Shown here piece after piece: positions 35,833 to 47,718 of a stretch of 64,000 nucleotides of DNA. The notes beneath the pieces were generated by a model. It was not told where the DNA came from, made no database searches, and was given only the letters and a program-made list of their open reading frames with translations. The position numbers were made by a program, and so were the translations under genes. The DNA is from Terriglobia bacterium (GTDB lineage: Bacteria > Acidobacteriota > Terriglobia > Terriglobales > Acidobacteriaceae): the NCBI GenBank assembly GCA_020073565.1, contig JAIQEY010000002.1, forward strand, positions 1-64,000, written 5' to 3'. Every line of letters starts with the position of its first letter. Position 1 is the first letter of the stretch.

Positions 35833-36587
35833 AGACGGTACGCCGCTCGCTGTTCCTATTCGCACTACTGTCATGCCTCGCAGGGGTTCCGCCACGAGCG
35901 TTCGCACAGGCTCAAGATCAGTCCTCGGCCACGTCCTCAACCTCAGAACAAAAGCCGGCCGAGCCGGAACACCGGCCAATGGGGAGCGAACTCGCCAAAG
36001 CAGAACGCGAAGCGACTGGGGCAGAAGAGGAAGAAGAAAACTCCAACCTGAAGCACTCTGCCATGATCAAGAAGTTCGCGAAGTTAACCGGGTTGAGCGA
36101 TCACCAGGCGCACTTAGTGGCATTGAGTGTGAATTTCGCGATTATCGTCTTCGTGGTGGTGTGGTTTGGGCGCAAGGCTGTACCTGGCATGCTGCGCAAC
36201 CGCAACGAGTCCATTCAGCGTGCCTTGGAAGAGGCGCGTGCCGCTAGCCAGGAAGCCAACCGCCGGCTGGCCGTGATCGAGAATCGCCTGCGCCAGTTGG
36301 ACGTCGAGATTGGGCAGATGCAAGCCAACGCCGAAAAGGAAGGCGAAGCGGAAGATGCGCGCATCAAGGCGGCGGCCGAAGAAGATATCCGCAAAGTGGC
36401 TGAGTCCGCCGAGCAGGAGATTGCCGCCGCTGCCAAGCTGGCCCGCCGCGAATTGACTTCGCATACCGCCGACTTAGCTATTGCCCTGGCGCGCAAACAA
36501 ATCCACGTCGATGCCAACACCGACCAGGTGTTGGTGCGTACCTTCGCTTCGAAGCTTGCTCAAGATGGCGGAAAGGGAGGCAACTAG
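35829..36587 (+). CDS. atpF: ATP synthase Fo subunit b with N-terminal signal peptide
   Basis: A 252-residue b subunit, longer than the usual 160-170. The N-terminus SLFLFALLSCLAGVPPRAFA is a signal peptide, followed by about 65 acidic, Glu-rich residues (TGAEEEEENSN). The true stalk anchor then follows (HLVALSVNFAIIVFVVVWFG, near 95-115) with a coiled coil to the end. The extra part would place an acidic segment outside the cytoplasm. The gene overlaps b' by four bases and is followed after two bases by the delta gene, so translation is coupled. Confidence 0.87.
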   Translation: MKTVRRSLFLFALLSCLAGVPPRAFAQAQDQSSATSSTSEQKPAEPEHRPMGSELAKAEREATGAEEEEENSNLKHSAMIKKFAKLTGLSDHQAHLVALSVNFAIIVFVVVWFGRKAVPGMLRNRNESIQRALEEARAASQEANRRLAVIENRLRQLDVEIGQMQANAEKEGEAEDARIKAAAEEDIRKVAESAEQEIAAAAKLARRELTSHTADLAIALARKQIHVDANTDQVLVRTFASKLAQDGGKGGN

Positions 36588-36589
36588 CC

Positions 36590-37126
36590 ATGGCCTCCGT
36601 GGTTGGCGCCTACGCCCGGGCACTCGCGGATGTCGTCATTGGAAGCAAACTCGATCCCGCGCGCATGCTGCAGGAACTGCACGCCACCGAGTTGCTGCTC
36701 GCGGAAAGCGATCCATTGCGCCGCGTTCTGGAAAATCCGTCGATTCCAGGAGACCGCAAGCGGGCCGTGCTCGATGCCATTGCCCAACGCATGGGAATGA
36801 CCCGCCAGGCAAGGAATTTCATTGCGGTGCTGACCGATCATCGCCGCTTGCCCCTGTTCTCCGACATCTTGAAGCAGGTTCAGCTGGAACTGAACGATCG
36901 CCTCGGTTTTGCCGAGGCCGAGGTAAGCAGCGCAAGAGCGCTAAGCGATCCAGAAAAACAGTTGCTCGAAGCCGAGATCACCAAGCTGACCGGCAAGCGC
37001 GTGCGTGCCCGCTATGCGCAAGACGCGTCCCTGATAGGCGGGGCAGTCGTGAAGGTCGGCAGCACGATCTACGACGGCTCCGTGGAAGGTCAGTTGGCAA
37101 GGATCCGAGAGCAGTTGGTGGAGACC

Positions 37127-37135
<9 letters not shown>
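36590..37135 (+). CDS. atpH: ATP synthase F1 subunit delta
   Basis: A 181-residue F1 delta (OSCP-like) subunit linking the stalk to the alpha subunits. MASVVGAYARALADVV at the start is the typical first helix, and EAEITKLTGKRVRARYAQD with DASLIGGAVVKVGSTIYDGS at the end is the family's C-terminal signature. GGGAGG lies nine bases before the ATG. The last codons and the TAG stop lie within the first heptamers of the repeat that fills the spacer to atpA. Confidence 0.92.
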
Positions 37136-38765
<1,630 letters not shown>

Positions 38766-38767
<2 letters not shown>

Positions 38768-38837
38768 TTCTCAGTTCTCGGTTCTCAGTAAGGACTGGGC
38801 GCGAGGGGATTTTCCTGAGAACAGGGAACTGAGAACT
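38766..38837. repeat. Heptamer tandem/inverted array, alpha-gamma spacer
   Basis: Left arm: AGTTCTC, AGTTCTC, GGTTCTC, then partial AGTA (38766-38790). Right arm: GAGAACA, GGGAACT, GAGAACT (38817-38837), the exact inverted units. The first unit includes the last two bases of the atpA TAG, and the last ends four bases before the atpG ATG. Unit sequence differs from the arrays on either side. Confidence 0.88.
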
Positions 38838-38841
38838 GATT

Positions 38842-39933
38842 ATGCCCAACGTTCTCGACATCCGGCGCCGGATCCGCAGCGTGGTCAACACGCGGCAGAT
38901 CACCAAGGCTATGAAGACCGTCTCGGCGGCGAAGTTGCGCCGTGCGCAGGAAGGCGCGCTCGCGGCCCGTCCCTATTCGCAGATGTTGACGAACGTTCTG
39001 AAGTCATTGGTATCGCGCGCCGATGTCTACGATCCCATTACTGGAGAGCCGCGCCATCCATTGTTGGCAGAGCGCCCGGAGAAAACCATCCTGCTGATCG
39101 TCGTCACCGGCGACAAGGGGCTGGCGGGCGCGTTCAACACCAACATCCTGAAGATCGTTTCGAAGTTCATCGAGTCCAAGCCCGAGCAGAATATCGATGT
39201 CGAGTGCATCGGCCGCAAGGGCCGCGATTTCATGCGCCGCCGCTGTCCTGCGGCTCCGCTAAGAACTTCAGAAGATGGAGACACGGGTGCCCCGCCCGCG
39301 CAGCCAGGCACGGAAGCCGCTCCCCCGCGCGCCGGCCGCGTGCAGATCGTCGGCGAGCACGTTGGCATTCTCGGCAAGGTCGAACACAGCTTTGCTTCGA
39401 ATCTGGCCGGAAGCATCATCGAGCGCTACACGCGTGGCGAAATCGACGGTGTCTATATCCTGTACAACGAATTCAAATCCGTCATCGCCCAACGCCTGAT
39501 CGCCGAACACCTGTTGCCGATCAAGGAAATCGGCGTGGTCGATGTCCGCATGGCCGAAGAAGCGGAAGAAGAAGAGCGCAAACGCAGAATCGAAGCCGCG
39601 AAATCCGCCGGCGTAGGAATTCGCCCAGCTGACACGCACGCCGTAGACGAGGCTGCTGCCAAGTTCGGTGTTTCGCAGGTGGACTACATCTACGAGCAGC
39701 CGCCGGAACAGCTTTTCCACGAGATTCTGCCGAAATATTTCGGCATCCAGATTTTCCATGCGCTGCTGGAGTCGGTAGCGGCCGAGCACGCCGCCCGCAT
39801 GACCGCCATGGATTCGGCAACCAACAACGCGTCCGACATGATCGATTCGCTGACGCTGGTAATGAACCGCGCGCGCCAGGCCAAGATCACGAAAGAAATC
39901 ATCGAGATCGTGAGCGGGGCGGCAGCATTGTAA
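38842..39933 (+). CDS. atpG: ATP synthase F1 subunit gamma with insertions
   Basis: The rotor subunit, 363 residues against about 290 usually. The N-terminal helix (VLDIRRRIRSVVNTRQITKA, then MKTVSAAKLRRAQ) and the C-terminal helix (AARMTAMDSATNNASDMI) are standard. The extra length comes from two places. One is a Pro/Ala/Gly-rich insert of about 30-35 residues after RKGRDFMRRR (near 132-168: APLRTSEDGDTGAPPAQPG). The other is a longer charged segment EEAEEEERKRRIEAAKSAG near 235-255. Both lie in the globular part facing away from the alpha/beta barrel, so function is probably kept. Confidence 0.93.
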   Translation: MPNVLDIRRRIRSVVNTRQITKAMKTVSAAKLRRAQEGALAARPYSQMLTNVLKSLVSRADVYDPITGEPRHPLLAERPEKTILLIVVTGDKGLAGAFNTNILKIVSKFIESKPEQNIDVECIGRKGRDFMRRRCPAAPLRTSEDGDTGAPPAQPGTEAAPPRAGRVQIVGEHVGILGKVEHSFASNLAGSIIERYTRGEIDGVYILYNEFKSVIAQRLIAEHLLPIKEIGVVDVRMAEEAEEEERKRRIEAAKSAGVGIRPADTHAVDEAAAKFGVSQVDYIYEQPPEQLFHEILPKYFGIQIFHALLESVAAEHAARMTAMDSATNNASDMIDSLTLVMNRARQAKITKEIIEIVSGAAAL

Positions 39934-39937
39934 GGAA

Positions 39938-40051
39938 GCACTTAGCAATTAGCATTTAGCATTTAGCACTTAGCACTTAGTCCCTGATCGACATAGCCGA
40001 AGTCAGCAAGACCCAAGTTTGGCTAAGTGCCAAGTGCTAAATGCTAACTGC
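39938..40051. repeat. Heptamer tandem/inverted array, gamma-beta spacer
   Basis: Left arm: six uninterrupted units GCACTTA, GCAATTA, GCATTTA, GCATTTA, GCACTTA, GCACTTA (39938-39979). Right arm: TAAGTGC, CAAGTGC, TAAATGC, TAACTGC (40024-40051), the inverted units. The loop is 44 bases. It starts four bases after the atpG stop and is followed by GAGG and the atpD ATG. Confidence 0.9.
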
Positions 40052-40061
40052 TTGGCTTTGA

Positions 40062-41513
<1,452 letters not shown>

Positions 41514-41518
41514 ATACA

Positions 41519-41923
41519 GTGGCAGATACTTTCCAACTCGAGATCGTCACTCCCGAGAAGCTGGTAGTAAAGGATTCCGCCGCAGAAGCGCAGATTCCGG
41601 GGCTCAACGGTTATCTGGGGATTCTTCCCGGGCACGCGCCGCTCATTACCGAGCTTGGCGTGGGAGTCATAACATACAAGGCGGGCGGCGCCGAGCACAC
41701 GCTGTCGGTTTGTTGGGGGTTCGCAGAAGTGCTTCCGGACAAGGTGACGATTCTTGCCGAAGCTGCGGAGCGGCCACAGGAAATTGATGTGCCCCGCGCG
41801 GAGAAAGCAAAGGCACGGGCCGAAGAGCGCTTGAAAAGCAACAATCCAGAAACTAATTACACCCGCGCCGAAGACGCACTGCAACGCGCTGAGACACGTC
41901 TGAAAGTCGCCGGGGAAAAGTAG
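41519..41923 (+). CDS. atpC: ATP synthase F1 subunit epsilon
   Basis: A 134-residue epsilon subunit that couples the rotor to the c-ring and can inhibit hydrolysis. FQLEIVTPEKLVVKDSAAEA and GYLGILPGHAPLITELGVGV form the N-terminal beta-sandwich; the last 45 residues are the helical arms (EKAKARAEERLKSNNPE). The start is GTG 41519, five bases after the atpD stop. A terminator follows the gene. Confidence 0.93.
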   Translation: MADTFQLEIVTPEKLVVKDSAAEAQIPGLNGYLGILPGHAPLITELGVGVITYKAGGAEHTLSVCWGFAEVLPDKVTILAEAAERPQEIDVPRAEKAKARAEERLKSNNPETNYTRAEDALQRAETRLKVAGEK

Positions 41924-41945
41924 TTTCAGGACACGGGAAAAAATT

Positions 41946-41975
41946 GGCCGCCGGAATCGGCGGCCATTCTTTTTG
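41946..41975. terminator. Terminator after the atp operon
   Basis: TGGCCGCCG-GAAT-CGGCGGCCA (41946-41967) is a perfect nine-base stem, followed by TTCTTTTT. It lies between the convergent atpC and the G-Y-rich protein gene. Confidence 0.85.
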
Positions 41976-41990
41976 GACCCGTCCGTCGAG

Positions 41991-42623
41991 TCAGTAACGA
42001 TCCCGCATGACTGCGTCATAGCCGGCGCGATAGCCGTAAGTGTACTGGGCTTTGTACCGGTCCTTGCTGCCATATTCGCGGCGATACCCATGATCGCGGT
42101 CGTCGTAGCGGCCGCGCGGTTTTGAGTTGTACGATTTGCCTTTCTCAATGTCGCTGCGGGCGGCGATTGATCCGTCGTCGTAGCCGAAGCGATAGGCTGC
42201 ATCGTAGCCGCCACGCGAGCCACCGAACGACCAGTTGTCATCGCGATCGCCATCTCCGTCTCGGTCACGCCAGCCGTCTGCGCGCCGGTAAGCGTCGCGA
42301 AAGCCGTTACTGTAGCCCTCCTGGTATCCGCGTTGATACCAGCTCACCGAGCCCATCCAGTCTTTGTAGCCGCGTTTGGCATGGCGCCAATCGGGCGTTT
42401 CGTAATTGTTGGGATCGTGCTCGCGACCTTCTTCGCGGCCGCGGCGGGCGCCATCGCGGTATCCGTTCTGATATCCGTACTCACGGGCCTGGGCCGGATT
42501 TCCCTGGGGGTAATAGTCGTCATCGTCGCGGTCGCGTGCGAGCGCGGTTCCGGCCAACGCGAGCGTGAAGGCCAGTGTGTACGCTGCCATCCTCAGCGTG
42601 CGGGTTCTGATCGAATTCGTCAT
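41991..42623 (-). CDS. Secreted G-Y/R-D-rich repeat protein
   Basis: A 210-residue exported protein of unknown function. The signal peptide ends near LALAGTALA, and the mature protein is made of repeated Y-G-Y-x2-G-x2-x-G units: YGYQNGYRDGARRGREEG, YQRGYQEGYSNGFRDAYRR, YRFGYDDGSIAARSD and YGYRAGYDAVMRDRY. It is very rich in Arg, Asp, Tyr and Gly and lacks Cys. ATG 42623 is chosen because AGGAGAAG lies seven bases upstream. The same G-Y pattern appears at the end of the protein at 47719-48237. Confidence 0.75.
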   Translation of the reverse strand: MTNSIRTRTLRMAAYTLAFTLALAGTALARDRDDDDYYPQGNPAQAREYGYQNGYRDGARRGREEGREHDPNNYETPDWRHAKRGYKDWMGSVSWYQRGYQEGYSNGFRDAYRRADGWRDRDGDGDRDDNWSFGGSRGGYDAAYRFGYDDGSIAARSDIEKGKSYNSKPRGRYDDRDHGYRREYGSKDRYKAQYTYGYRAGYDAVMRDRY

Positions 42624-42846
42624 CCTGATTCTTCTCCTGTTGAAACCTGCGTCGGACTGCTGATGATCGAACCTAAAACATTTCCGATCGCTTGGAGGGT
42701 GGGATGCGCACACGCTCGAAATTTGCTGCCATCGTTGCCTGGAAATAAGTTTCAACAGTGGTGAAATTCAGCAAAACTTTTCGGTGGCGGTCGGGTTACC
42801 TTATCGAACCGTACTCGCGGGACGGTACACTAGAACTGATTCCATC

Positions 42847-44163
42847 ATGGCACTGCAGTCGACTCGCTCTCTTACCCGTCGGAAACTCCTTGAGTATCTA
42901 GCGAAGGCTGCACTGTCTTATCCGGGTATGGCGGCGATGTCGGCTTGCGGAGGCGGATCATCCGCGGGCCCGCCGCCACCGCCTCCAATATCGGACGACC
43001 AGTTTCTGGATCAGATCGAACACGCCGCATTTCAATTCTTCTGGGAGCAGGCCAACGCAACGACGGGCCTCGTGAAGGACCGCGCTTTTGCTGCCGGCGG
43101 GAACGATAATCGTCCGGTTGCGAGCATCGCTTCCACTGGATTCGGGCTGACGGCACTGTGTATCGGGCATAAGCGTGGCTATGCAGATGTCACGCAGATT
43201 CAGGCGCGAGTGACGGCGACGCTCAATTTTCTGCTGAATCAACTGACCCATGTAAACGGATTCTTCTATCACTTCCTGGACATGAGCACCGGGACCCGCG
43301 CCTGGCGCAGCGAGCTCTCGTCGATTGATACTTCGATCCTGCTGTGCGGAGTGCTGACCTGCCGCCAGTATTTTCAGGACACGCAGATTCAAGGCCTGGC
43401 GACGCAAATTTATGAGCGCGTGAACTGGCCATGGATGCTGAACGGCGGAGCGACATTTTCGATGGGCTGGACACCGGAGAGCGGATTCATCACCTCTCGG
43501 TGGGATACGTACAGCGAACTGATGATGATCTACTTGCTGGCGATCGGTTCGACCGCGAATCCGGTGGCCGCTTCGTCGTGGGATGCATTTACGCGCCCGA
43601 GCCTCACTTATCATGGGCTGACGTACATCACCAATATGGGCGCGCCGTTGTTCATCCACCAGTATTCGCACGCCTGGTTTGATTTTCGAAACAAGAGCGA
43701 CAAGTATGCGAACTACTTCAATAATTCGGTGACGGCGACCCAGGCGCACAAGCTGTTCTGTCTATCCTTGCAGGGTCAGTGGAAGGACTACCAAACGAAC
43801 CTGTGGGGCATTACGGCTTCTGACTCGGCGAGCGGGTACACAGTTTGGGGAGGCCCGCCTGCGATGGGGCCGATCGATGGCAGCATTGTGCCTTGTGCTA
43901 CGAGTGGGTCGCTGCCGTTTGCGTCGAGCGATTGCCTCGCGGTATTGCGCAATATCCAATCGAAGTTTCCGCAGACGTGGCAGCGTTACGGTTTTGTGGA
44001 CGCCTTTAATCCGCTGACCGGGTGGGTCGATGCCGACGTGATCGGGATCGATCTCGGTATCACCATGCTGATGGCAGAGAACCAGCGCACGGGGTTCGTC
44101 TGGACGACCTTTATGGCGAACCCGGAGGCGCAGAGCGCGTTCCAGGCTGTCCAACTGCAGTAG
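42847..44163 (+). CDS. GH144-type glycoamylase-family lipoprotein
   Basis: A 438-residue exported protein of the PF10091 glycoamylase family, which includes GH144 endo-beta-1,2-glucanases. The N-terminus has the twin arginine SLTRRKLLEYLAK and then MSACGGGSS, a lipobox-like Cys, so it may be a Tat-exported lipoprotein. A proline run (PPPPPP) links to the (alpha/alpha)6 barrel: FQFFWEQANATTGLVKDRAF, STGFGLTALCIG, HQYSHAWFDFRNK and GIDLGITMLMAENQRTGFVW. Likely role: cleavage of beta-glucans outside the cytoplasm. No strong ribosome site precedes ATG 42847. Confidence 0.8.
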   Translation: MALQSTRSLTRRKLLEYLAKAALSYPGMAAMSACGGGSSAGPPPPPPISDDQFLDQIEHAAFQFFWEQANATTGLVKDRAFAAGGNDNRPVASIASTGFGLTALCIGHKRGYADVTQIQARVTATLNFLLNQLTHVNGFFYHFLDMSTGTRAWRSELSSIDTSILLCGVLTCRQYFQDTQIQGLATQIYERVNWPWMLNGGATFSMGWTPESGFITSRWDTYSELMMIYLLAIGSTANPVAASSWDAFTRPSLTYHGLTYITNMGAPLFIHQYSHAWFDFRNKSDKYANYFNNSVTATQAHKLFCLSLQGQWKDYQTNLWGITASDSASGYTVWGGPPAMGPIDGSIVPCATSGSLPFASSDCLAVLRNIQSKFPQTWQRYGFVDAFNPLTGWVDADVIGIDLGITMLMAENQRTGFVWTTFMANPEAQSAFQAVQLQ

Positions 44164-44486
44164 CGGGATGGACCCTCGAATTTGGCTGCGTCCAAAATCA
44201 GTCCTGAACTTCGGATCGCTGCCTGTCTCCCTGGGGGGCAGCCTGTGCAATATTGAACAGACTGGAATTGCTGGAATGGATTAGTGTGCTTTATGTAGGA
44301 GTGGGCGGCTGCCCTTAGCGAGCATTTGGTCATCCAGATGTGGTGTAGCCAACAAACACTACAGTCGCCCCTCCTCCCTTGAATCCGCGCTGGGCTTGGC
44401 CACGCGATACCCCCTCTCCCTTCCCGCTGCGCCCCTTGAGGCCCACTCTCCCGTACAATCAGGCAGACGAGGCACCCATCGCTATC
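44164..44486. other. Spacer without a gene
   Basis: About 320 bases between the GH144-type gene and the M3 peptidase gene. No convincing frame, promoter or repeat is visible, apart from pyrimidine-rich stretches near 44370-44450. Confidence 0.4.
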
Positions 44487-46658
44487 ATGAACTCGAACCA
44501 AATCCTTACCGCAAAGGCTATGCTGTTACTCATGAACACACTGATCGCCGCCGCAGCCGTGGTGGGCTCGGCCAACCCCGCACTCGCTGCGGCCGCCGAC
44601 TTCGGCCCCTCCAATCCCTTCTACGCGCCCAGTACGTTGGCTTTCCAGGCTCCACCCTTCGACCGGATCAAGGACGAAGACTTTCAGCCGGCGATCGAAG
44701 CTGGCATGGCGCAGCAGCAGTCCGAAATCCGGACCATTGCCCACAACCCTGAGGCTCCCACCTTCGACAACACATTCGTCGCTATGGAGAAGAGCGGCCA
44801 GTTGTTGCGGCGCGTTGTGGCAGCGTTCAGCGGAGTGACGGGCGCAAACACCAACCCCACACTGCAGAAGATCAAAGCCATCGAGGCGCCCAAACTCGCC
44901 GCCCACGAAGACTTCATCTACCTCGACACGAAACTCTTCGCACGCGTAGCCGCCATCTACAAGCAACGCGCGATTCTCAAGCTCGACCCTGAGTCCCTCC
45001 GGTTGGTCGAGTATTGCTACGACAAATTCGTGCACTCCGGCGCCAATCTCTCCGAACCCGACAAGACTGAGCTTAAGAAGCTCAACGAAGAGACCGCCTC
45101 GCTCTCCAACACCTTCACCAACAAGTTGCTCGCGGCCACCAAGGAAGGCGCTTACGTCACCACTGACAAGGCTGCCCTCGCCGGCCTCTCCCCGGCGCGC
45201 ATCGCTGCTGCTGCCCAGGCTGCCCAAAGCCGCAAAGTGGAGGGCTTCGTCCTTCCACTCCAGAACACTACGCAGCAGCCCGACCTTGTGTCACTCACCG
45301 AGCGCGCCACTCGTCAGGCCATCTTCGAGCACTCCTGGAATCGTACCGAGCGCGGCGATGACAACGATACCCGCGATACCGTTGCGCGTCTCGCTCAGTT
45401 GCGCGCTCAGAAAGCCAAGCTTCTTGGGTTTCCGAATTTCGCCGCCTGGAAACTCGAAGACCAGATGGCTAAAACACCCGAAGCCGCATTGCAGTTCATG
45501 GATGCCATCGTTCCCGCCGCGACCGCAAAGGCCGCCCGAGAAGCGAAGGACATCCAGGGTGCCATTGATGCTCAGCAAGGTGGTTTCCAGCCCCAGCCCT
45601 GGGATTGGGACTTCTACGCCGAGCAGGTCCGCAAGGCGCGCTACGACCTCGACGAATCGCAGATCAAACCCTACTTCGAACTCGACAACGTCCTCCAGAA
45701 TGGTGTCTTCTACGCCGCCAATCAGCTCTACGGACTGACTTTCAAAGAGCGCCACGACCTCCCGGTTTACCACCCTGATGTGCGTGTCTTCGAGGTCTTT
45801 GACGCCAACGGCAAGCACCTCGCGCTGTTCTACTGCGACTATTTCAAGCGCGACAACAAGAACGGCGGAGCCTGGATGTCTAGCTTCGTTGGCCAGTCTC
45901 GGCTGCTGGGGACCTCGCCAGTCGTCTACAACGTGGCCAACCTGCCCAAGCCAGTGGAAGGTGAACCTGCGCTGATCAGCTTCGACGATGTCACTACCAT
46001 GTTCCACGAGTTTGGACACGCCCTGCACGGCATGTTCTCCGACGCCGAGTACCCCCTTCTGTCTGGCACCGCAACCGCTCGCGACTTCGTGGAATTCCCC
46101 TCGCAGTTCAACGAGCACTGGGCCAGCTATCCCGCGATCTTCAGCCACTACGCGAAGCACTACAAAACCGGCGCCCCCATGCCAGAAGAAATGGCGGCGC
46201 GTCTCAGGAACGCGGCCACATTCAACAAGGGTTACAGCATGACCGAGCTCTTGGCCGCGGCCGAACTCGACATGCAGTGGCACTCCCTCCCTCCGGGCGC
46301 CCAGCCCCAGAACCCAAGTGAGTTCGAGAAACAGGCGCTCGAGAAGACGCACCTCAACGTCAGGTACGTACCGCCCCGCTATCGTTCCACCTACTTCAGC
46401 CACATCTGGGGAGGTGGCTACAGCGCCGGCTACTACGCCTACCTCTGGACCCAAATGCTCGATGACGACGCCTACCAGTGGTTCGTCGATCACGGCGGCC
46501 TCACCCGCGCCAACGGCGACCGCCTCCGCCAGATGGTCCTCTCTCGTGGGAACACTCAGGACCTCGCCAAAATGTACGAAGCTTGGCGTGGGGCACCGCC
46601 CAACACGAAGGCGATGCTGAAGTACCGCGGCCTCGAGGAGACCACCCCGGCAAAATAA
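44487..46658 (+). CDS. dcp: M3 family metallopeptidase, Dcp-like
   Basis: A 723-residue zinc peptidase of the M3 family (peptidyl-dipeptidase Dcp or oligopeptidase type). The signal peptide MNTLIAAAAVVGSANPALAA suggests a periplasmic enzyme. The zinc site is in TMFHEFGHALHGMF near residue 510, and the third Glu ligand lies in the following SGTATARDFVEFPSQFNEHW region. YFSHIWGGGYSAGYYAYLW is the family's C-terminal motif with substrate-binding Tyr and His. ATG 44487 was chosen to include the signal peptide; ATG 44520 would also work. It stands alone. Likely role: removal of dipeptides from peptide C-termini. Confidence 0.88.
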   Translation: MNSNQILTAKAMLLLMNTLIAAAAVVGSANPALAAAADFGPSNPFYAPSTLAFQAPPFDRIKDEDFQPAIEAGMAQQQSEIRTIAHNPEAPTFDNTFVAMEKSGQLLRRVVAAFSGVTGANTNPTLQKIKAIEAPKLAAHEDFIYLDTKLFARVAAIYKQRAILKLDPESLRLVEYCYDKFVHSGANLSEPDKTELKKLNEETASLSNTFTNKLLAATKEGAYVTTDKAALAGLSPARIAAAAQAAQSRKVEGFVLPLQNTTQQPDLVSLTERATRQAIFEHSWNRTERGDDNDTRDTVARLAQLRAQKAKLLGFPNFAAWKLEDQMAKTPEAALQFMDAIVPAATAKAAREAKDIQGAIDAQQGGFQPQPWDWDFYAEQVRKARYDLDESQIKPYFELDNVLQNGVFYAANQLYGLTFKERHDLPVYHPDVRVFEVFDANGKHLALFYCDYFKRDNKNGGAWMSSFVGQSRLLGTSPVVYNVANLPKPVEGEPALISFDDVTTMFHEFGHALHGMFSDAEYPLLSGTATARDFVEFPSQFNEHWASYPAIFSHYAKHYKTGAPMPEEMAARLRNAATFNKGYSMTELLAAAELDMQWHSLPPGAQPQNPSEFEKQALEKTHLNVRYVPPRYRSTYFSHIWGGGYSAGYYAYLWTQMLDDDAYQWFVDHGGLTRANGDRLRQMVLSRGNTQDLAKMYEAWRGAPPNTKAMLKYRGLEETTPAK

Positions 46659-46725
46659 CGCACATGGTGCACACTAGTAAGCTGTTTTTCTCAGTCGAGG
46701 CGGACTGACTCTAAGCGAGGCAAAC

Positions 46726-47573
46726 ATGACGATGCAGCGGGTTGGAGTCGTTGGAGCGGGCACGATGGGCAACGGGATTGCTCACGTTTTCGCGCGCAGC
46801 GGATTCAAAGTGGTGTTGTGCGACGTGGAGCAGCGGTTTCTCGATCGCGGGCTGGATACGATCGCGAAGAATATGGAACGCGAGGTGGTAAAGGGCAAGG
46901 TCTTAGCGGCTGATAAGACGGCTGCGCTGGGCCGGATTACTCCTGTGCTCGATCGCTCCAAGCTGGTCGATTGCGAACTGATCGTCGAGGCGGCGACTGA
47001 GAAATTCGAGATCAAGGCGGAAATTTTTCGCGATCTGGATCGGCTCGCGAAGGCGGACGTGATTCTGGCTTCCAATACTTCTTCCATTTCCATTACGAAG
47101 ATTGCGGCGCTCACCAAGCGTCCGGACAAAGTGATCGGCATGCACTTCTTCAATCCGGTTCCGGTGATGAAACTGGTAGAGGTGATTCGCGGGCTTGCGA
47201 CTGCGCAAGCGACTTACGAGGCGGTTCGTGATTTGGCGGTGAAACTGAAGAAGACTCCGGTCGAGGTGAATGATGCGCCCGGGTTTGTTTCGAACCGGGT
47301 GTTGATGCCGTTGCTGAATGAGGCGATGTTTGCGGTGATGGAAGGTGTGGTGCTCCGCAGGCGGTGGATGAAGTGTTCAAACTGGGCATGGCGCATCCGA
47401 TGGGGCCGTTGACTCTGGCGAATTTCATTGGCCTCGACGTGTGTCTCGATATCATGCGCGTTTTGCAGGACGGGCTGGGCGATCCCAAATACCGGCCTTG
47501 TCCGTTGCTGATCAAGATGGTGGACGCGGGCTGGTTTGGGAGGAAGAGCGGGCGAGGGTTCTACACCTACTAG
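46726..47573 (+). pseudogene. hbd: 3-hydroxybutyryl-CoA dehydrogenase, frameshifted
   Basis: The NAD-dependent 3-hydroxyacyl-CoA dehydrogenase of fatty acid or butanoate metabolism, broken by one frameshift. The first frame runs from ATG 46726 (GAGG six bases upstream) with VGVVGAGTMGNGIAHVFARS, the NAD fold, and GMHFFNPVPVMKLVEVIRG, down to [13 protein letters not shown]. It then goes into nonsense and stops at 47412. The other frame from about 47352 gives [20 protein letters not shown] and ends with [11 protein letters not shown]. One missing base within 47346-47352 (GTGTGGTG) explains this. Together the parts make a normal length of about 282 residues. It is a real mutation or a sequencing error. 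Confidence 0.85.
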
Positions 47574-47718
47574 AACTGGTTTCAAAGATTGGTTTTGGGA
47601 AGGGTGGCCCACTTCTCGCGCTTTTCGAGAAGTGGGATTGTCGGAGCGACGGCAGAGAGAGATTCGAGTTCCCGCATCTTGAACGGAAGTCGATCGCTGA
47701 ATCAGCGCAGGCTATTCT

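Noticed and set aside
45291-46493. A 400-codon minus-strand open frame inside the M3 peptidase gene
   Set aside because: The plus strand encodes a complete peptidase with HEFGH; the antisense frame is a codon-bias shadow.
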